Below, one piece after another: positions 8,693 through 18,115 of a stretch of 34,607 nucleotides of DNA. The notes under the pieces are model-generated. The model did no database searches, had not been told where the DNA came from, and was given only the letters and a program-made list of their open reading frames with translations. Source of the DNA: an uncultured Clostridium sp. (GTDB taxonomy: Bacteria; Bacillota; Clostridia; TANB77; CAG-508); the NCBI GenBank assembly GCA_900556135.1, contig USNR01000019.1, forward strand, positions 1-34,607, in the 5' to 3' direction. A program made the translations under genes and the position numbers. Within the stretch, counting starts at the first letter, position 1, and every line of letters begins with the position of its first letter.

Positions 8693-10082
8693 TCATTTTT
8701 TTCCAAATATTTTTTCTTTTATTTTACTAATTTTAGAATTTTCTAATTTACTTCTTACTTTTTCTAATTCTTCTCTAATTTGTATATTTTCCTGTTCTAA
8801 AGTAGTAATGATTTTGCTTAATTCTTGATTTTCCTGTTCAATCCATGTTTTATATTCTATATGATTATTCCATATTTCTTCACTTTTTTCTTTTTGTTTT
8901 TCTTCTTCTTTTCCTAAAATAGTATTTAACTTAATAAAGTTTTGTATAAGATCTTGATTTATTTCATAAAAATATTCATTTATATCTACTGTATAAAGAT
9001 TTTTATTTATATCTAATTTTTTTGATATTTGATTATAATTTTTTTCTACTATATTTGTAATTTCTTCTTTTGTAAAATTTGCAATGATTTTAGCAAGTTC
9101 ATCTATTTTTCCTATGTTTAAACTTCTTCCACAGAAATTTTCTTTTATTTCAGTTTCTATATTTTTTTCTTCTACAATTTGCCCTAAATTTTCGTATCCA
9201 CTAATTACAGCAATTCTTTTCATTGCAATAGCTTCTAATATACATCTATCTATTCCTATTACTAAGTCAGATTCTTCTATATATTTTTTCACATTATTGG
9301 TTGCTCCCACAAATTTTACTTCTTTTGCATTTTTCTCTTCAATAAATCTTTCTATTTTACCGTTTTATTTTACCGTCTCCAACAATTGTAAGACTTGCTT
9401 TTTGAATATATTTTTTTAGTTCTAAATATAATTTTATTCCATTTATTATTGAGTTTTCTTTTTCTATATCTAGTCTACTTACTATAGTTATTTTTTCTAT
9501 TTTTTCAATCTGTTCTTGTGATTTATACTCTTCAAAGTTTATTGAATTGAAAATTACTATACACTTTTCCTCTGGAATATTATATCTTTTTATTGTATAA
9601 TTTTTTACATCATTAGTTATAGCAATTATTTTATAAGCATATTTAAAAAATATTTTTAAATTTTCGCTATAAGTAGAATAATTTTTTTCAAAATGATCAT
9701 ATACATTGTTATCATTATTTTGAATTGCACCTTTTTGAAAATGCAAATATGCAACATATGGAACATTTGCTAGTAAACACGCTGGATACATGTAATTTAC
9801 TTCTGGTAGCTGGTTTATATGAACTTCTGTTATTTCATATTTTTTTATAATTTCTACAATTTGATTTATTCTTTCGTATTGTAAATAATTTTTAGTTTCA
9901 AAATTGAATTCAATCCACTTTATACCATGTTCTTCTAACTTTTTTCTATATACTCCATCTTTAGAAAGAATTATTATATTATATCCCTTATTCTTTAGTG
10001 CGATAGATTGATTGTATACAAAAGTTTCCACTCCTCCAATATCTAATCTATCTAAACAAATAAGTATATTTTTTTCTTTCAT
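8693..10082 (-). pseudogene. GT4 glycosyltransferase split by a 13-bp tandem duplication
   Basis: The gene starts with a clear GT4 N-terminus (ICLDRLDIGGVETFVYN) at 10082 and runs to the donor-site block IVGDGKIKR, where a stop appears at 9357-9359. The remaining half continues in another frame (from about 9355 down to 8693) with VKFVGATNNVKKYIEESD, EAIAMKRIAVIS and a coiled-coil tail. Across 9351-9376 two 13-bp units are repeated side by side (12 of 13 bases equal; core TATTTTACCGT on the plus strand). Removing one copy restores one frame reading GDGKIERFIEEKNAKEVKFVG, a normal GT4 sequence. As written, the only products are a 241-residue N-terminal piece and possibly a GTG-started C-terminal piece of up to 205 residues. 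It could be a true pseudogene, a phase-variable switch or an assembly error. Confidence 0.85.
9351..9376. repeat. 13-bp imperfect tandem duplication inside GT4 gene
   Basis: Two adjacent 13-bp units, TCTATTTTACCGT (9351-9363) and TTTATTTTACCGT (9364-9376), differ at one base. The length is not a multiple of three, and removing one unit rejoins the two halves of the glycosyltransferase gene. It looks like a slippage product. Confidence 0.9.
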
Positions 10083-10102
10083 CCTCTTTTATTTTTCTCC
10101 TT

Positions 10103-10876
10103 TTATAACTCTTCTGCAAATCTTCTTTGTAATCTATTGAATATAAGATATCCAACAACTGTTACTGCTATTCCTATTAATAAAATTATTCCTAAAATTT
10201 TTAAATCTGGCATACATTGATTATATAAAATATCTCTATACCCTTCTATTATGTAGGTCATAGGATTCAATTTTAATATCCATTGATAATTTGCAGGTAT
10301 TGTTTCTACAGAATATACAATAGGTGTTGCATAAAAGAATAGTTGTAATAATACACCTATAAAATGCTGTAGATCTCTAAAATATACTGTTACACTTGAT
10401 AATATTAGTGATATTCCTAATTGTAATATATATTGGATAACTAATATAATAGGAAATAATAAAATATATTTAGTTATTCCTAGTCCGTTTGCTATTGTAA
10501 ACGCAATCATTATTAAACTTGTTATTAAAAAGTTTACAGTTTCACTAGTTACTAGTGACAGTGGCAAAATCTCTCTTGGAAAATACACTTTTTTTATAAT
10601 ATTTCCATTTTCTATCATTACAAATGATGATCTGTTTAATACTGTTGAAAAGTATTGCCAAGGAATTAATCCACATACCATAAATACTGTGTAGTACTCA
10701 ATATTACTTCTCATTATTAATGGAAATATTATTGCATAAACGGCGATTTGTAAAAGTGGATTTACAAAAGACCATAATACTCCTAAAAATGAGTGTTTAT
10801 ATTTTCCACCTATATCTTTTTTTACACTTGTTTTTAATAATTCTCTATAATTATATAAATTTTTAAAAATATTCAT
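10103..10876 (-). CDS. wzm: ABC-2 type polysaccharide exporter, membrane subunit (Wzm-like)
   Basis: From the chosen start the protein has 257 residues and six membrane helices. It carries the typical N-terminal block LKTSVKKDIGGKYKHSFLGVLWS, with the Pro-containing NPLLQI next to it. This is the permease of Wzm/TagG/RfbA-type exporters, which move a finished, polyprenyl-diphosphate-linked glycan across the membrane. I start it at the ATG at 10876, because AAAGGAAC lies 13-20 bases upstream. The frame is open to an ATG at 10909, but no binding site precedes that one. The ATPase gene is directly upstream and ends at 10914. Export by this pair would make a Wzx flippase unnecessary, and none is seen in the window. 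Confidence 0.9.
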   Translation of the reverse strand: MNIFKNLYNYRELLKTSVKKDIGGKYKHSFLGVLWSFVNPLLQIAVYAIIFPLIMRSNIEYYTVFMVCGLIPWQYFSTVLNRSSFVMIENGNIIKKVYFPREILPLSLVTSETVNFLITSLIMIAFTIANGLGITKYILLFPIILVIQYILQLGISLILSSVTVYFRDLQHFIGVLLQLFFYATPIVYSVETIPANYQWILKLNPMTYIIEGYRDILYNQCMPDLKILGIILLIGIAVTVVGYLIFNRLQRRFAEEL

Positions 10877-10913
10877 CTTATATATTTGTTCCTTTCGGTG
10901 TTTTTTCATAAAT

Positions 10914-11654
10914 TTATGTTGTTTCTTTTATATATTCATCTATTACAGCTTCTGGATCTCCATCCATTTTTATTACGCCTTTATTTAGCCAAACTGCCCT
11001 ATTGCAAAATTCTTTAACAGTTCCTAAACTATGAGTTACAAACACCATTGTTTTTCCTTGTTCTTTTAATTCTTTCATTTTGGCAATACATTTTTCTTGA
11101 AAATGTTGATCTCCAACAGCTAAAACCTCATCTACTAAAAGAATGTCTGCATCAACATTTATTGCAACTGCAAATGCTAACCTCATGTACATTCCTGATG
11201 AGTATGTTCTAACAGGGTTGTCTATATATGAACCTAACTCAGAAAACTCAATTATGTCATTTAGTCTTTCATCTATTTGCTTTCTTGTAAGACCAAATAT
11301 TGAAGCATTAAAATAAATATTTTCCCTTCCTGAAAAGTCTGGATGGAATCCTGCTCCTAACTCTAGAAGTGATGTTAACTTTCCATTTGTAGTTATTTTT
11401 CCTTTATTAGGATATATAATTTTTGTCATAAGCTTTAACAAAGTAGATTTTCCGCTTCCGTTAACACCTATTAGTCCTACCGCTTCGCCATTTTTTATTG
11501 TTAAGTTTATATCTTTTAAAACTTCTCTTTCTTCTTTTCTATTTCTATTCCAGAATAGCAATTTTTCTTTTAAACTATTTGCTTTATCCATATATACTCT
11601 AAAATTTTTATATACATGGTCAACAATAATTCTATTTTCCTCTTCTTTTGCCAT
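10914..11654 (-). CDS. wzt: ABC transporter ATPase for polysaccharide export (Wzt-like, short form)
   Basis: The protein has 246 residues from the start at 11654, where AAAGG stands 8 bases before the ATG. The frame is open to 11696, but no binding site is seen there. The Walker A motif GVNGSGKST, the block LLELGAGFHPDFSGREN typical of this subfamily, the signature YSSGM and the Walker B ILLVDE followed by VLAVGD are all present. The protein stops right after the ATPase domain. It has no C-terminal carbohydrate-binding domain of the kind that recognises capped chain ends in some Wzt proteins, so export should not depend on terminal capping. It pairs with the permease gene immediately downstream. 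Confidence 0.92.
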   Translation of the reverse strand: MAKEEENRIIVDHVYKNFRVYMDKANSLKEKLLFWNRNRKEEREVLKDINLTIKNGEAVGLIGVNGSGKSTLLKLMTKIIYPNKGKITTNGKLTSLLELGAGFHPDFSGRENIYFNASIFGLTRKQIDERLNDIIEFSELGSYIDNPVRTYSSGMYMRLAFAVAINVDADILLVDEVLAVGDQHFQEKCIAKMKELKEQGKTMVFVTHSLGTVKEFCNRAVWLNKGVIKMDGDPEAVIDEYIKETT

Positions 11655-11729
11655 TTTACTTACCTTTCTTGTTTTATTTTGCTTGTATTCTAACACACTA
11701 GGTTTGTTTTTTCAACACAAATTGCCTTA

Positions 11730-12623
11730 TTACTTCATTTTTATATTAGTCATAATTTTTCCTGGCAAATACAATAGTGTAACAGCAATTTTATTAAAAG
11801 TTCCTTTTACATTTTTTATTGCATGTTTTTGTTTTGCCAACACGGCAAATAATATGTAATGTTTATATATATATAATCTTTTCGAAAATGTAACACCATG
11901 CATATCTTGATTAAATATTTCTTTGAAATATTCATAATATCCTTTCGGATTTTGAATAAATAATTTATTTATATTCTTTGAATAACCATCATCTTTATAT
12001 TCACATATCATAATTTTCTTATTAAAACATCTAATATTATAATGCAAATCCATTTCATGATGTAGCCTTGCTTCAGTTACAAACTTCTCACCATTTTCTA
12101 ATCTATACTTAAATTTTTTTCTAATACTACTATTGAATACTAAAGCTTTTTCGCCTGTTATTCCTTCTTTAAAATACAAATCAAACATTGAACTCTCATA
12201 ATTATCTTCTGGAAAATTATTTCCCATATTATTTCCATTCTGATCATATTTCAAAAATGCCATTGCATAAATATTAGCCATATCTTTACATTGAACTAGA
12301 GCATCTTCTATTATTTTAAATGTCTCAGGAACTAAATAGTCATCAGAATCACATTCAAGGATTAAATCCCCCGTACATCTTTTTACCAACTCATTAATTG
12401 CTGACATCTTTCCACTATTTTCTTGATAAAAATATTGAACATTTATAATATTTTCCTTTATATAAGTATCAACAATTATCCTTGTATTGTCTGTAGAGCC
12501 ATCATCCATTATTAACCATTCTACATCACAATTCGAATTATTGCTATTTATCAAAATACTGGTATATAACTTATCCAACAATTTTGCCCTATTAAAAGTT
12601 GGAGTTAATATTGATATTTTCAT
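11730..12623 (-). CDS. GT2 family glycosyltransferase
   Basis: A single-domain 297-residue GT-A enzyme: ISILTPTFNRAKLL at the start, IMDDGSTDNT near 37-47, and the metal-binding ECDSDDYL near 92-99. The C-terminal third holds an amphipathic, basic region with hydrophobic blocks, so peripheral membrane contact is likely. It presumably adds one sugar to the lipid-linked glycan on the cytoplasmic side. The donor sugar is not readable. It lies between the GT4 gene at 12651 and the exporter genes, with gaps of about 30-75 bp. Confidence 0.88.
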   Translation of the reverse strand: MKISILTPTFNRAKLLDKLYTSILINSNNSNCDVEWLIMDDGSTDNTRIIVDTYIKENIINVQYFYQENSGKMSAINELVKRCTGDLILECDSDDYLVPETFKIIEDALVQCKDMANIYAMAFLKYDQNGNNMGNNFPEDNYESSMFDLYFKEGITGEKALVFNSSIRKKFKYRLENGEKFVTEARLHHEMDLHYNIRCFNKKIMICEYKDDGYSKNINKLFIQNPKGYYEYFKEIFNQDMHGVTFSKRLYIYKHYILFAVLAKQKHAIKNVKGTFNKIAVTLLYLPGKIMTNIKMK

Positions 12624-12650
12624 AATTATTAATCACTAACCATCCTTTTA

Positions 12651-13778
12651 TTAAGAATTTATAACTTTTTCTATTTTATCAATAATTTTATTATTTGCAT
12701 AGTGGTAATTACTATTTTTTTCTAAAATTTTCGATTTATTTTTCACAATATATCTTATAGCTTCTTCTATTCCCTCTTTATCATTCGAAACTATCAAACT
12801 ATTCTCTGGATAATCTATTAATACTTCTCTTGAAGAAGTGTTGGTTACCGCAATATATTTATTTAATATTTTTGCTTCCTCAACAACCATAGGATAACCC
12901 TCAAAGTTCGAAAACAAAACAAATGCATTACTATTACTTATGTATGGATACGGGTTCTTTTTAGCTCCTAGTAAAGTAAATGTATCTTTTACCCCAAGAT
13001 TATCTATTTGTTTTTGCAACGTTTCTTTTAATGGTCCATCACCAATTACATAAACATGATGTTTTATACCTTCTTTTATAAGCTTTGCATGAACATCAAT
13101 AAACCTATCTATTGATTTTTGCTCTACTAGTCTCGATACCTGAATTATGTTCACCTCTTCTGTGTTAAATAAATTATTATATTCCTTTTCATCTTTTGAT
13201 AGTTGCAATATTCTTTCTGCATTAATATAATTTTTTATAACTTTTTCATGAGGTAATTGCATATCATCATATACTCTATTAAACTTGTCCAAATTATCAA
13301 TACTCACAAATATTAACTCATCATATTTTTCATAAACATTTCTATCTATAATTCTTTTTATTTTCGACTTTATATTCTTGCCAAATACTTTTGAGATATC
13401 ATTATGTATCCATGCAATCTTTTTAGCTTCTTTGTTACTCTTTACACTAAAAATTCTAGTTATCGCTCCTTCTAAAAAAGCTATTTGTGCCACATAATCA
13501 TCATTATCTATGTATTTTCTAAATATTTTTCTTTTATTTAACAACACTGATATTGGAATCAATACTTTTTCCTTTTTAGACAATTCAATATATTGTTTAT
13601 TATACAAAGACACCTTGTGTATTCTATTATCTAATTCTTTTTCAAGTTCTCCATTATTATATATCGTAAATATTGTAATATCAAATCTTTCCACTAGTCT
13701 GTTTGCTATATCTACTAATACTCGTTCTGCGCCCCCTAATGTAAGGCTTGTTATTCCAAATATTATTTTCTTTTTCAC
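12651..13778 (-). CDS. GT4 family glycosyltransferase
   Basis: The protein has 375 residues from the GTG at 13778. It shows the GT4 layout: FGITSLTLGGAERVLVDIANRL at the N-terminus, VSRLVEQKSIDRFIDV in the linker, VIGDGPLKETLQ, LLGAKKNPYPYI, and the E-x7-E motif in EGYPMVVEE. The start is chosen because AAAGG lies 8 bases before this GTG; another in-frame GTG at 13787 overlaps that site. The start lies inside the end of the upstream membrane protein gene, which runs on to 13681 in a different frame. That gives about 98-107 bp of coding overlap, unusually long for this cluster. Confidence 0.88.
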   Translation of the reverse strand: MKKKIIFGITSLTLGGAERVLVDIANRLVERFDITIFTIYNNGELEKELDNRIHKVSLYNKQYIELSKKEKVLIPISVLLNKRKIFRKYIDNDDYVAQIAFLEGAITRIFSVKSNKEAKKIAWIHNDISKVFGKNIKSKIKRIIDRNVYEKYDELIFVSIDNLDKFNRVYDDMQLPHEKVIKNYINAERILQLSKDEKEYNNLFNTEEVNIIQVSRLVEQKSIDRFIDVHAKLIKEGIKHHVYVIGDGPLKETLQKQIDNLGVKDTFTLLGAKKNPYPYISNSNAFVLFSNFEGYPMVVEEAKILNKYIAVTNTSSREVLIDYPENSLIVSNDKEGIEEAIRYIVKNKSKILEKNSNYHYANNKIIDKIEKVINS

Positions 13779-15234
13779 TATTTTCACCTTTCAACTTTAT
13801 AATATTATAAATAGTAATTGTAGAAGTTGCAATAATAATAGTTACTGTCGACTGATTAAAAAACGTATAGCCTGAAAGGAACGAAACTATTATTGCAAAG
13901 TTAACTCCTAAGATCCCCATAACTACATCTACACTGATTTTTTTTATATTTTTTACTCCCGCATACAAGCCATATAGTGCTATTGTTGCAAATGGTACAA
14001 AGTATAATATAAATCCATAAATTCCAAAATTATACAAAAATGCCGGAACTTCCATTTCAAATATTAACTCATAATAGTGAGTCATAAATCCATTACCAAA
14101 TAATATCGTACATATATCTTTTTGTTCCATAACTAATGTAGTATGATACACTAGTTGTGTTATTCTCATATTTGTATATGGTATATTATGCAAATTATTA
14201 AAATCATATAAGTCAATTAAAGCTTTTTGCATTGGTACAGACATATAAGTTTCTGCAATTTCATTCAATTTTATCTGTTCAACCATTTTTAATATATCAC
14301 CTGTAACATGTGAACTTGTTCCCAGACTCTCATCATATATTAAATCTTCTCTTTCTTTCAGTAGTTTTCGTCTACTCAAAAAATTCTGCCCTACAAATAT
14401 AACTGCTATCAAAGCCACCACAAATACAGTGGCCCCTATACCAACGATTTTCTTATTTAAGTTTTTATCTGTTCTAAGTTTTACGAAAATCTCACATATA
14501 ACGTATGTAAATATTACTAAAGCAAATCCAAGTAGTCCAACTCTTGTTCCTAATAAAGTAGTTAAATATATTCCAGAAAGTATTACATTTATAAGTGCCC
14601 AAATTCTAGTTACTTTCGAATTTTTATTTTCCAGCAATGGCAAAATAGTAAATAACATAAGTATCATTATTGCACCAACACTATTTCCAGATTCAAACCA
14701 ACCTTTATATCCCATTGCATCTTCTTTATATGTATGAGATGATGTACCCGTTAAGATTGCTACAAACATTAACGAAATATATAATGTAAATGAAATCAAA
14801 ATTGCTTTTTTCATCTTTTCAATTTTTGATTCTGTAAAATCATCTATTTTCTTTTTTCTAAATATAAAGACATACAGATATAAAAATAAGTTCATTACCA
14901 TGAAAGTATAATTAACTACATATTGCGATTCCCTAATTAGATTGCCATATGCACATTCTGTCTTAATCAAATAAAAAACATATAAGTGTAAGGCAGCATA
15001 TAATCCATACATCAGGCTTGCAATCAATAATTTGCATTTTATTTTATCCTTAAAAAATATGTACGTTATAGCAATTATTGGTAATACTGGTCTTAATACC
15101 GTTGAAATTGATAAGCTTGTACCAAAGTAATTCCTAAAAATAAAACTTGCTATATCTAAAATTGGACTTATTATTATAAATATGTATAATATATTTTCTA
15201 AATTTATTATTTTTTTCAGTCTACTATTTTTCAT
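13681..15234 (-). CDS. O-antigen ligase/polymerase-like membrane protein
   Basis: The 517-residue protein has about eleven or twelve membrane helices. A central TTLLGTRVGLLGF block resembles O-antigen ligase (WaaL/PF04932-type) proteins, and a large extracytoplasmic loop follows at about 285-385. Such proteins join or polymerise lipid-linked glycans outside the membrane. With a Wzm/Wzt exporter in the same cluster, a ligase role (moving the finished glycan to a wall or protein acceptor) fits better than a Wzy polymerase role. The last ~35 residues (from about 482) overlap the next gene out of frame and look unlike a protein tail (basic, low hydrophobicity), so the native stop may have been lost. 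The SD is GGGG, 5 bases before the ATG. Confidence 0.75.
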   Translation of the reverse strand: MKNSRLKKIINLENILYIFIIISPILDIASFIFRNYFGTSLSISTVLRPVLPIIAITYIFFKDKIKCKLLIASLMYGLYAALHLYVFYLIKTECAYGNLIRESQYVVNYTFMVMNLFLYLYVFIFRKKKIDDFTESKIEKMKKAILISFTLYISLMFVAILTGTSSHTYKEDAMGYKGWFESGNSVGAIMILMLFTILPLLENKNSKVTRIWALINVILSGIYLTTLLGTRVGLLGFALVIFTYVICEIFVKLRTDKNLNKKIVGIGATVFVVALIAVIFVGQNFLSRRKLLKEREDLIYDESLGTSSHVTGDILKMVEQIKLNEIAETYMSVPMQKALIDLYDFNNLHNIPYTNMRITQLVYHTTLVMEQKDICTILFGNGFMTHYYELIFEMEVPAFLYNFGIYGFILYFVPFATIALYGLYAGVKNIKKISVDVVMGILGVNFAIIVSFLSGYTFFNQSTVTIIIATSTITIYNIIKLKGENSEKENNIWNNKPYIRGRRTSISRYSKQTSGKI

Positions 15235-15242
15235 CTCTTCCC

Positions 15243-16181
15243 CTATTCAAATAAATCATCTAATGGCGTAGCTTCGTTAATTCTTTTTATAGCTTCTGCA
15301 AATAATGGTGCAATACTTGCTATCCTTATTTTTTCACACTCTCTATCAGGTGTCATTGGGACTGTATCTGTAATAACTAATTCTTTTATAGGCGATTCTT
15401 CTATCTTCTTTATGGCGTCACCACATAAGATTCCATGTGTACATGCAGCATAAACTTCTTTTGCACCATTTTCTTTTACAATTCTTGCAGCTTCTGTTAA
15501 TGTTCCTCCTGTACTAATCTCATCATCAAATATAAGAGCTGTCTTTCCTTTTATATCTCCTATAATATTTATAGCCTTTGCATCATCATTATTTGCCTCT
15601 CTTCTTTTATCAATCAATACCATAGGTGCAGCAAAATATTTTGAGTACTTATATGCCTTTTTAGCACTTCCCGCGTCGGTTGCTACTATTGCAATATCTT
15701 TCAGTTCTTTATTCTCGAAATATTTTTCTAATATACGTTCTCCAGTTAACCTCTCACATTGAATATTAAAATAAGCCTGTATAGCTCCATTATGCAAATC
15801 ACAAGTTATAACTCTTGTAGCACCAGCTGCCTCTAGTAATTTTGCAATTAAACTTGCTGTAATAGGAATTCTTGGTTGGTCCTTCTTATCAGACCTTGAA
15901 TATGGAAAATATGGTAATACAACATTTATATTTTTTGCAGCTGACCTTTTCGCAGCATCAATTGCCAATAATAATTCCATTATGTTTTCATTCACAGGTG
16001 GTAAAGATGTCTGCACAATATACACATCCTGTTCTCTAACTGTTTCTTTATATTGGATAAAATTATTATCATTTTTAAACTTAAAAGAATCCATTTCTCC
16101 TAATTTAAAACCTAAACAATCACATATTTCATTTGCAAAACCTTTAGCTGAATTACAAGCAAAAATTTTTATATTTTTCAT
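15243..16181 (-). CDS. prs: Ribose-phosphate pyrophosphokinase (PRPP synthetase)
   Basis: The full-length 312-residue protein makes PRPP from ribose-5-phosphate and ATP. Visible landmarks are VLPYFPYSRSDKK at 88-100 (ATP/flexible-loop region), the CDLHNGAIQAYF block with H130, KRREANN at 192-198, and the PRPP-binding loop FDDEISTGGT at 218-227. It differs from the usual housekeeping form at several conserved spots: YSRSDKKDQP where YARQDRK-type sequences are common, and NGAIQAYFNI where AGQIQGFFDI-type sequences are common. This suggests a paralogue. It stands 8 bp from the next gene, between glycosyltransferase genes, and shares the cluster with rpiA and a PRPP-using UbiA enzyme. I infer it is devoted to glycan precursor supply. 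Confidence 0.93.
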   Translation of the reverse strand: MKNIKIFACNSAKGFANEICDCLGFKLGEMDSFKFKNDNNFIQYKETVREQDVYIVQTSLPPVNENIMELLLAIDAAKRSAAKNINVVLPYFPYSRSDKKDQPRIPITASLIAKLLEAAGATRVITCDLHNGAIQAYFNIQCERLTGERILEKYFENKELKDIAIVATDAGSAKKAYKYSKYFAAPMVLIDKRREANNDDAKAINIIGDIKGKTALIFDDEISTGGTLTEAARIVKENGAKEVYAACTHGILCGDAIKKIEESPIKELVITDTVPMTPDRECEKIRIASIAPLFAEAIKRINEATPLDDLFE

Positions 16182-16195
16182 TTTTACGTCTCCTT

Positions 16196-17152
16196 TTATA
16201 ATAATTCTAATATTTTTACATATATAGGATAAGTCAATTTGTTTACGGTCTTTATATACATATTTTTAGCATTGTTCACCTCTTTTAAGTATTTATTCTG
16301 TTTCCAAGATGAAAATTTTTCATTTACATATATCCAGCTTTTCTTTTCCAACTCCTTTCTTTTTTCTTTATTTTTTACTTTAGTAATTCTTTTTAAAGAA
16401 CTGCATAACACAATTCTTGTAATCATATATTCCAATTCTTCTTTATATTCTTCATACAATCCGTTATCTTTGTAATATTCAATAACATTATCTAATATTG
16501 TAAAAATTTCAGCTGTCCTTTCATTTTGCACATTTGCTATTGAGTTTTCTCTTTGAATATAATGAACAAATGCTTTGTCAACATATCCCATACTTTTTAA
16601 GTGTGGAATTAATTTGTATGTAAATTCCACATCTTCATATCTCAATCCTTTAGGAAACTGTAATTTATTTTTTTCTATAATTTCTCTTTTTATAAGTTTG
16701 TTCCACGCTACAACTCTAACATTTGTTAGCATTTCTTTCTTGTTCCTATAATTTACCATTTTATCTATTTTTCTTTTATTAGGATATTCCCATATAAAGT
16801 CACTTTCCACATAATCATAATTGCCTTCACATGCCTTGCTATACATTTCTTCATATGCATTTTTTTCGATATAATCATCCGAATCTAAGAAAGCTATATA
16901 CTTCCCTGTAGCAAATGGCATTCCATAATTTCTGGCGTCTGATAATCCTCCATTTTCTTTTTCTAAATAAAGTATTTTGTCTGGATTTTTTTCAGCATAC
17001 ACTTTTGCTATTTTTCCTGAATTATCAGTTGAGCCATCATTCACAAGTATTATTTGGATGTTTTCTAAAGTTTGATTTAATAATGATTCGACACATCTGC
17101 TTAAATATTTTTCTACATTATATATTGGAACAATAATACTTAAATCTTGCAT
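16196..17152 (-). CDS. GT2 family glycosyltransferase (sister of the 17168-18112 gene)
   Basis: The 318-residue protein starts LSIIVPIYNVEKYLSRC, followed by VNDGSTDNSG near 38-47, NGGLSDARNYG near 67-77 and FLDSDDYI near 88-95, the classical GT2 domain. The C-terminal half contains RYEDVEF (an E-D pair typical of the acceptor side) and a basic tail. Residues 32-95 are nearly the same as in the neighbouring gene, while the second halves differ, so the pair arose by duplication followed by divergence or recombination. The donor sugar is not readable. It ends 14 bp before prs. Confidence 0.88.
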   Translation of the reverse strand: MQDLSIIVPIYNVEKYLSRCVESLLNQTLENIQIILVNDGSTDNSGKIAKVYAEKNPDKILYLEKENGGLSDARNYGMPFATGKYIAFLDSDDYIEKNAYEEMYSKACEGNYDYVESDFIWEYPNKRKIDKMVNYRNKKEMLTNVRVVAWNKLIKREIIEKNKLQFPKGLRYEDVEFTYKLIPHLKSMGYVDKAFVHYIQRENSIANVQNERTAEIFTILDNVIEYYKDNGLYEEYKEELEYMITRIVLCSSLKRITKVKNKEKRKELEKKSWIYVNEKFSSWKQNKYLKEVNNAKNMYIKTVNKLTYPIYVKILELL

Positions 17153-17167
17153 TTTTATATTTTCCTC

Positions 17168-18112
17168 TTATCGAATTTTTAAATATAATTTTATATTTAT
17201 TCTTAAAATTATTTTCTTTAGTAATTGCTTAAAGTTTCTAGCTTTTATGTTTTCAGTCATTTTTCTTTTCTTTATCTCTTTAATATACTTATTCTTGTCT
17301 TTTTTATCTAAATTATTTACATTTAATAATATACAATTAGTATAGTAAATTTTTATATTTTCTCTGGACTCTTTTGATATATTGTAGCCTTTAATTGTTT
17401 CAATCATATTATCATAGTGTTTTAATAAGTCCTCTGCTCTTTTATATATAGTTTCAGGCTTTCCTCTAGTTATGCTGCTAGAAGTTTGAACATAATAATA
17501 TCCCATAATATTTGTAGAGGCCACTTTATTAGCCTTTAATATCACTAACGGTATCAATCCAAAATCCTCATGAAACATTCCTTTTGCAAATTTGAAATTG
17601 TTTTCAATCCACATCTTTCTCTTATATACATATCCCCAAGCGACTTCAGTCAATTCATCGTTTTTATACAATATTTCAAAAGCTTCTTCACCTGTTTTGT
17701 CTGCAAATATAGGAGTATAATTTTCTAATATTTTATTTCCATTTTCGTCAACTTTTTCTATTTTAAACTTAATCATATCATAATCTTGCTCTAAATATTT
17801 TTCTAAGTCCTCATACAAATTATCTGATATATAATCATCTGAATCGACGAATGTCAAATACTCTCCCGTTGCATGCTCTATTCCATAATTTCTTGCATCC
17901 GACAATCCTCCATTTTCTTTTTCTAAATAAAGGATTTTATCTGGGAACTTTTTTGCATACTCCTGTGCTATTTTTCCCGAATTATCAGTTGAGCCATCAT
18001 TTACTAAAATTATTTGAATTTGTTGGATTTTTTGTTTTAGTAATGACTCTATACATCTATTCAATTGTTTTTCAACATCATATATTGGAACAATAACGCT
18101 TATCTTAACCAT
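17168..18112 (-). CDS. GT2 family glycosyltransferase (sister of the 16196-17152 gene)
   Basis: The 314-residue GT-A enzyme has ISVIVPIYDVEKQLNRC, VNDGSTDNSG, NGGLSDARNYG and FVDSDDYI at the expected spacing, then HEDFGLIPL as the acceptor-side acidic motif. The N-terminal ~95 residues closely match the gene at 16196-17152, but the C-terminal ~200 residues are dissimilar. That fits two enzymes with the same donor type and different acceptors. The C-terminus is strongly basic and may attach to the membrane. AAAGG lies 7 bases before the ATG, and the upstream GT4 gene ends only 4 bp away. Confidence 0.88.
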   Translation of the reverse strand: MVKISVIVPIYDVEKQLNRCIESLLKQKIQQIQIILVNDGSTDNSGKIAQEYAKKFPDKILYLEKENGGLSDARNYGIEHATGEYLTFVDSDDYISDNLYEDLEKYLEQDYDMIKFKIEKVDENGNKILENYTPIFADKTGEEAFEILYKNDELTEVAWGYVYKRKMWIENNFKFAKGMFHEDFGLIPLVILKANKVASTNIMGYYYVQTSSSITRGKPETIYKRAEDLLKHYDNMIETIKGYNISKESRENIKIYYTNCILLNVNNLDKKDKNKYIKEIKKRKMTENIKARNFKQLLKKIILRINIKLYLKIR

Positions 18113-18115
18113 TCT

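Noticed and set aside
9301..9380. Programmed ribosomal frameshift in the GT4 gene
   Set aside because: No slippery heptamer with a following structure is seen at the junction, and a 13-bp duplication accounts for the break exactly.
13681..15234. Assignment of the ligase-like protein as Wzy polymerase
   Set aside because: Export here appears to use Wzm/Wzt, and no Wzx flippase is present, so a Wzy-dependent route is less likely; the sequence alone does not settle it.
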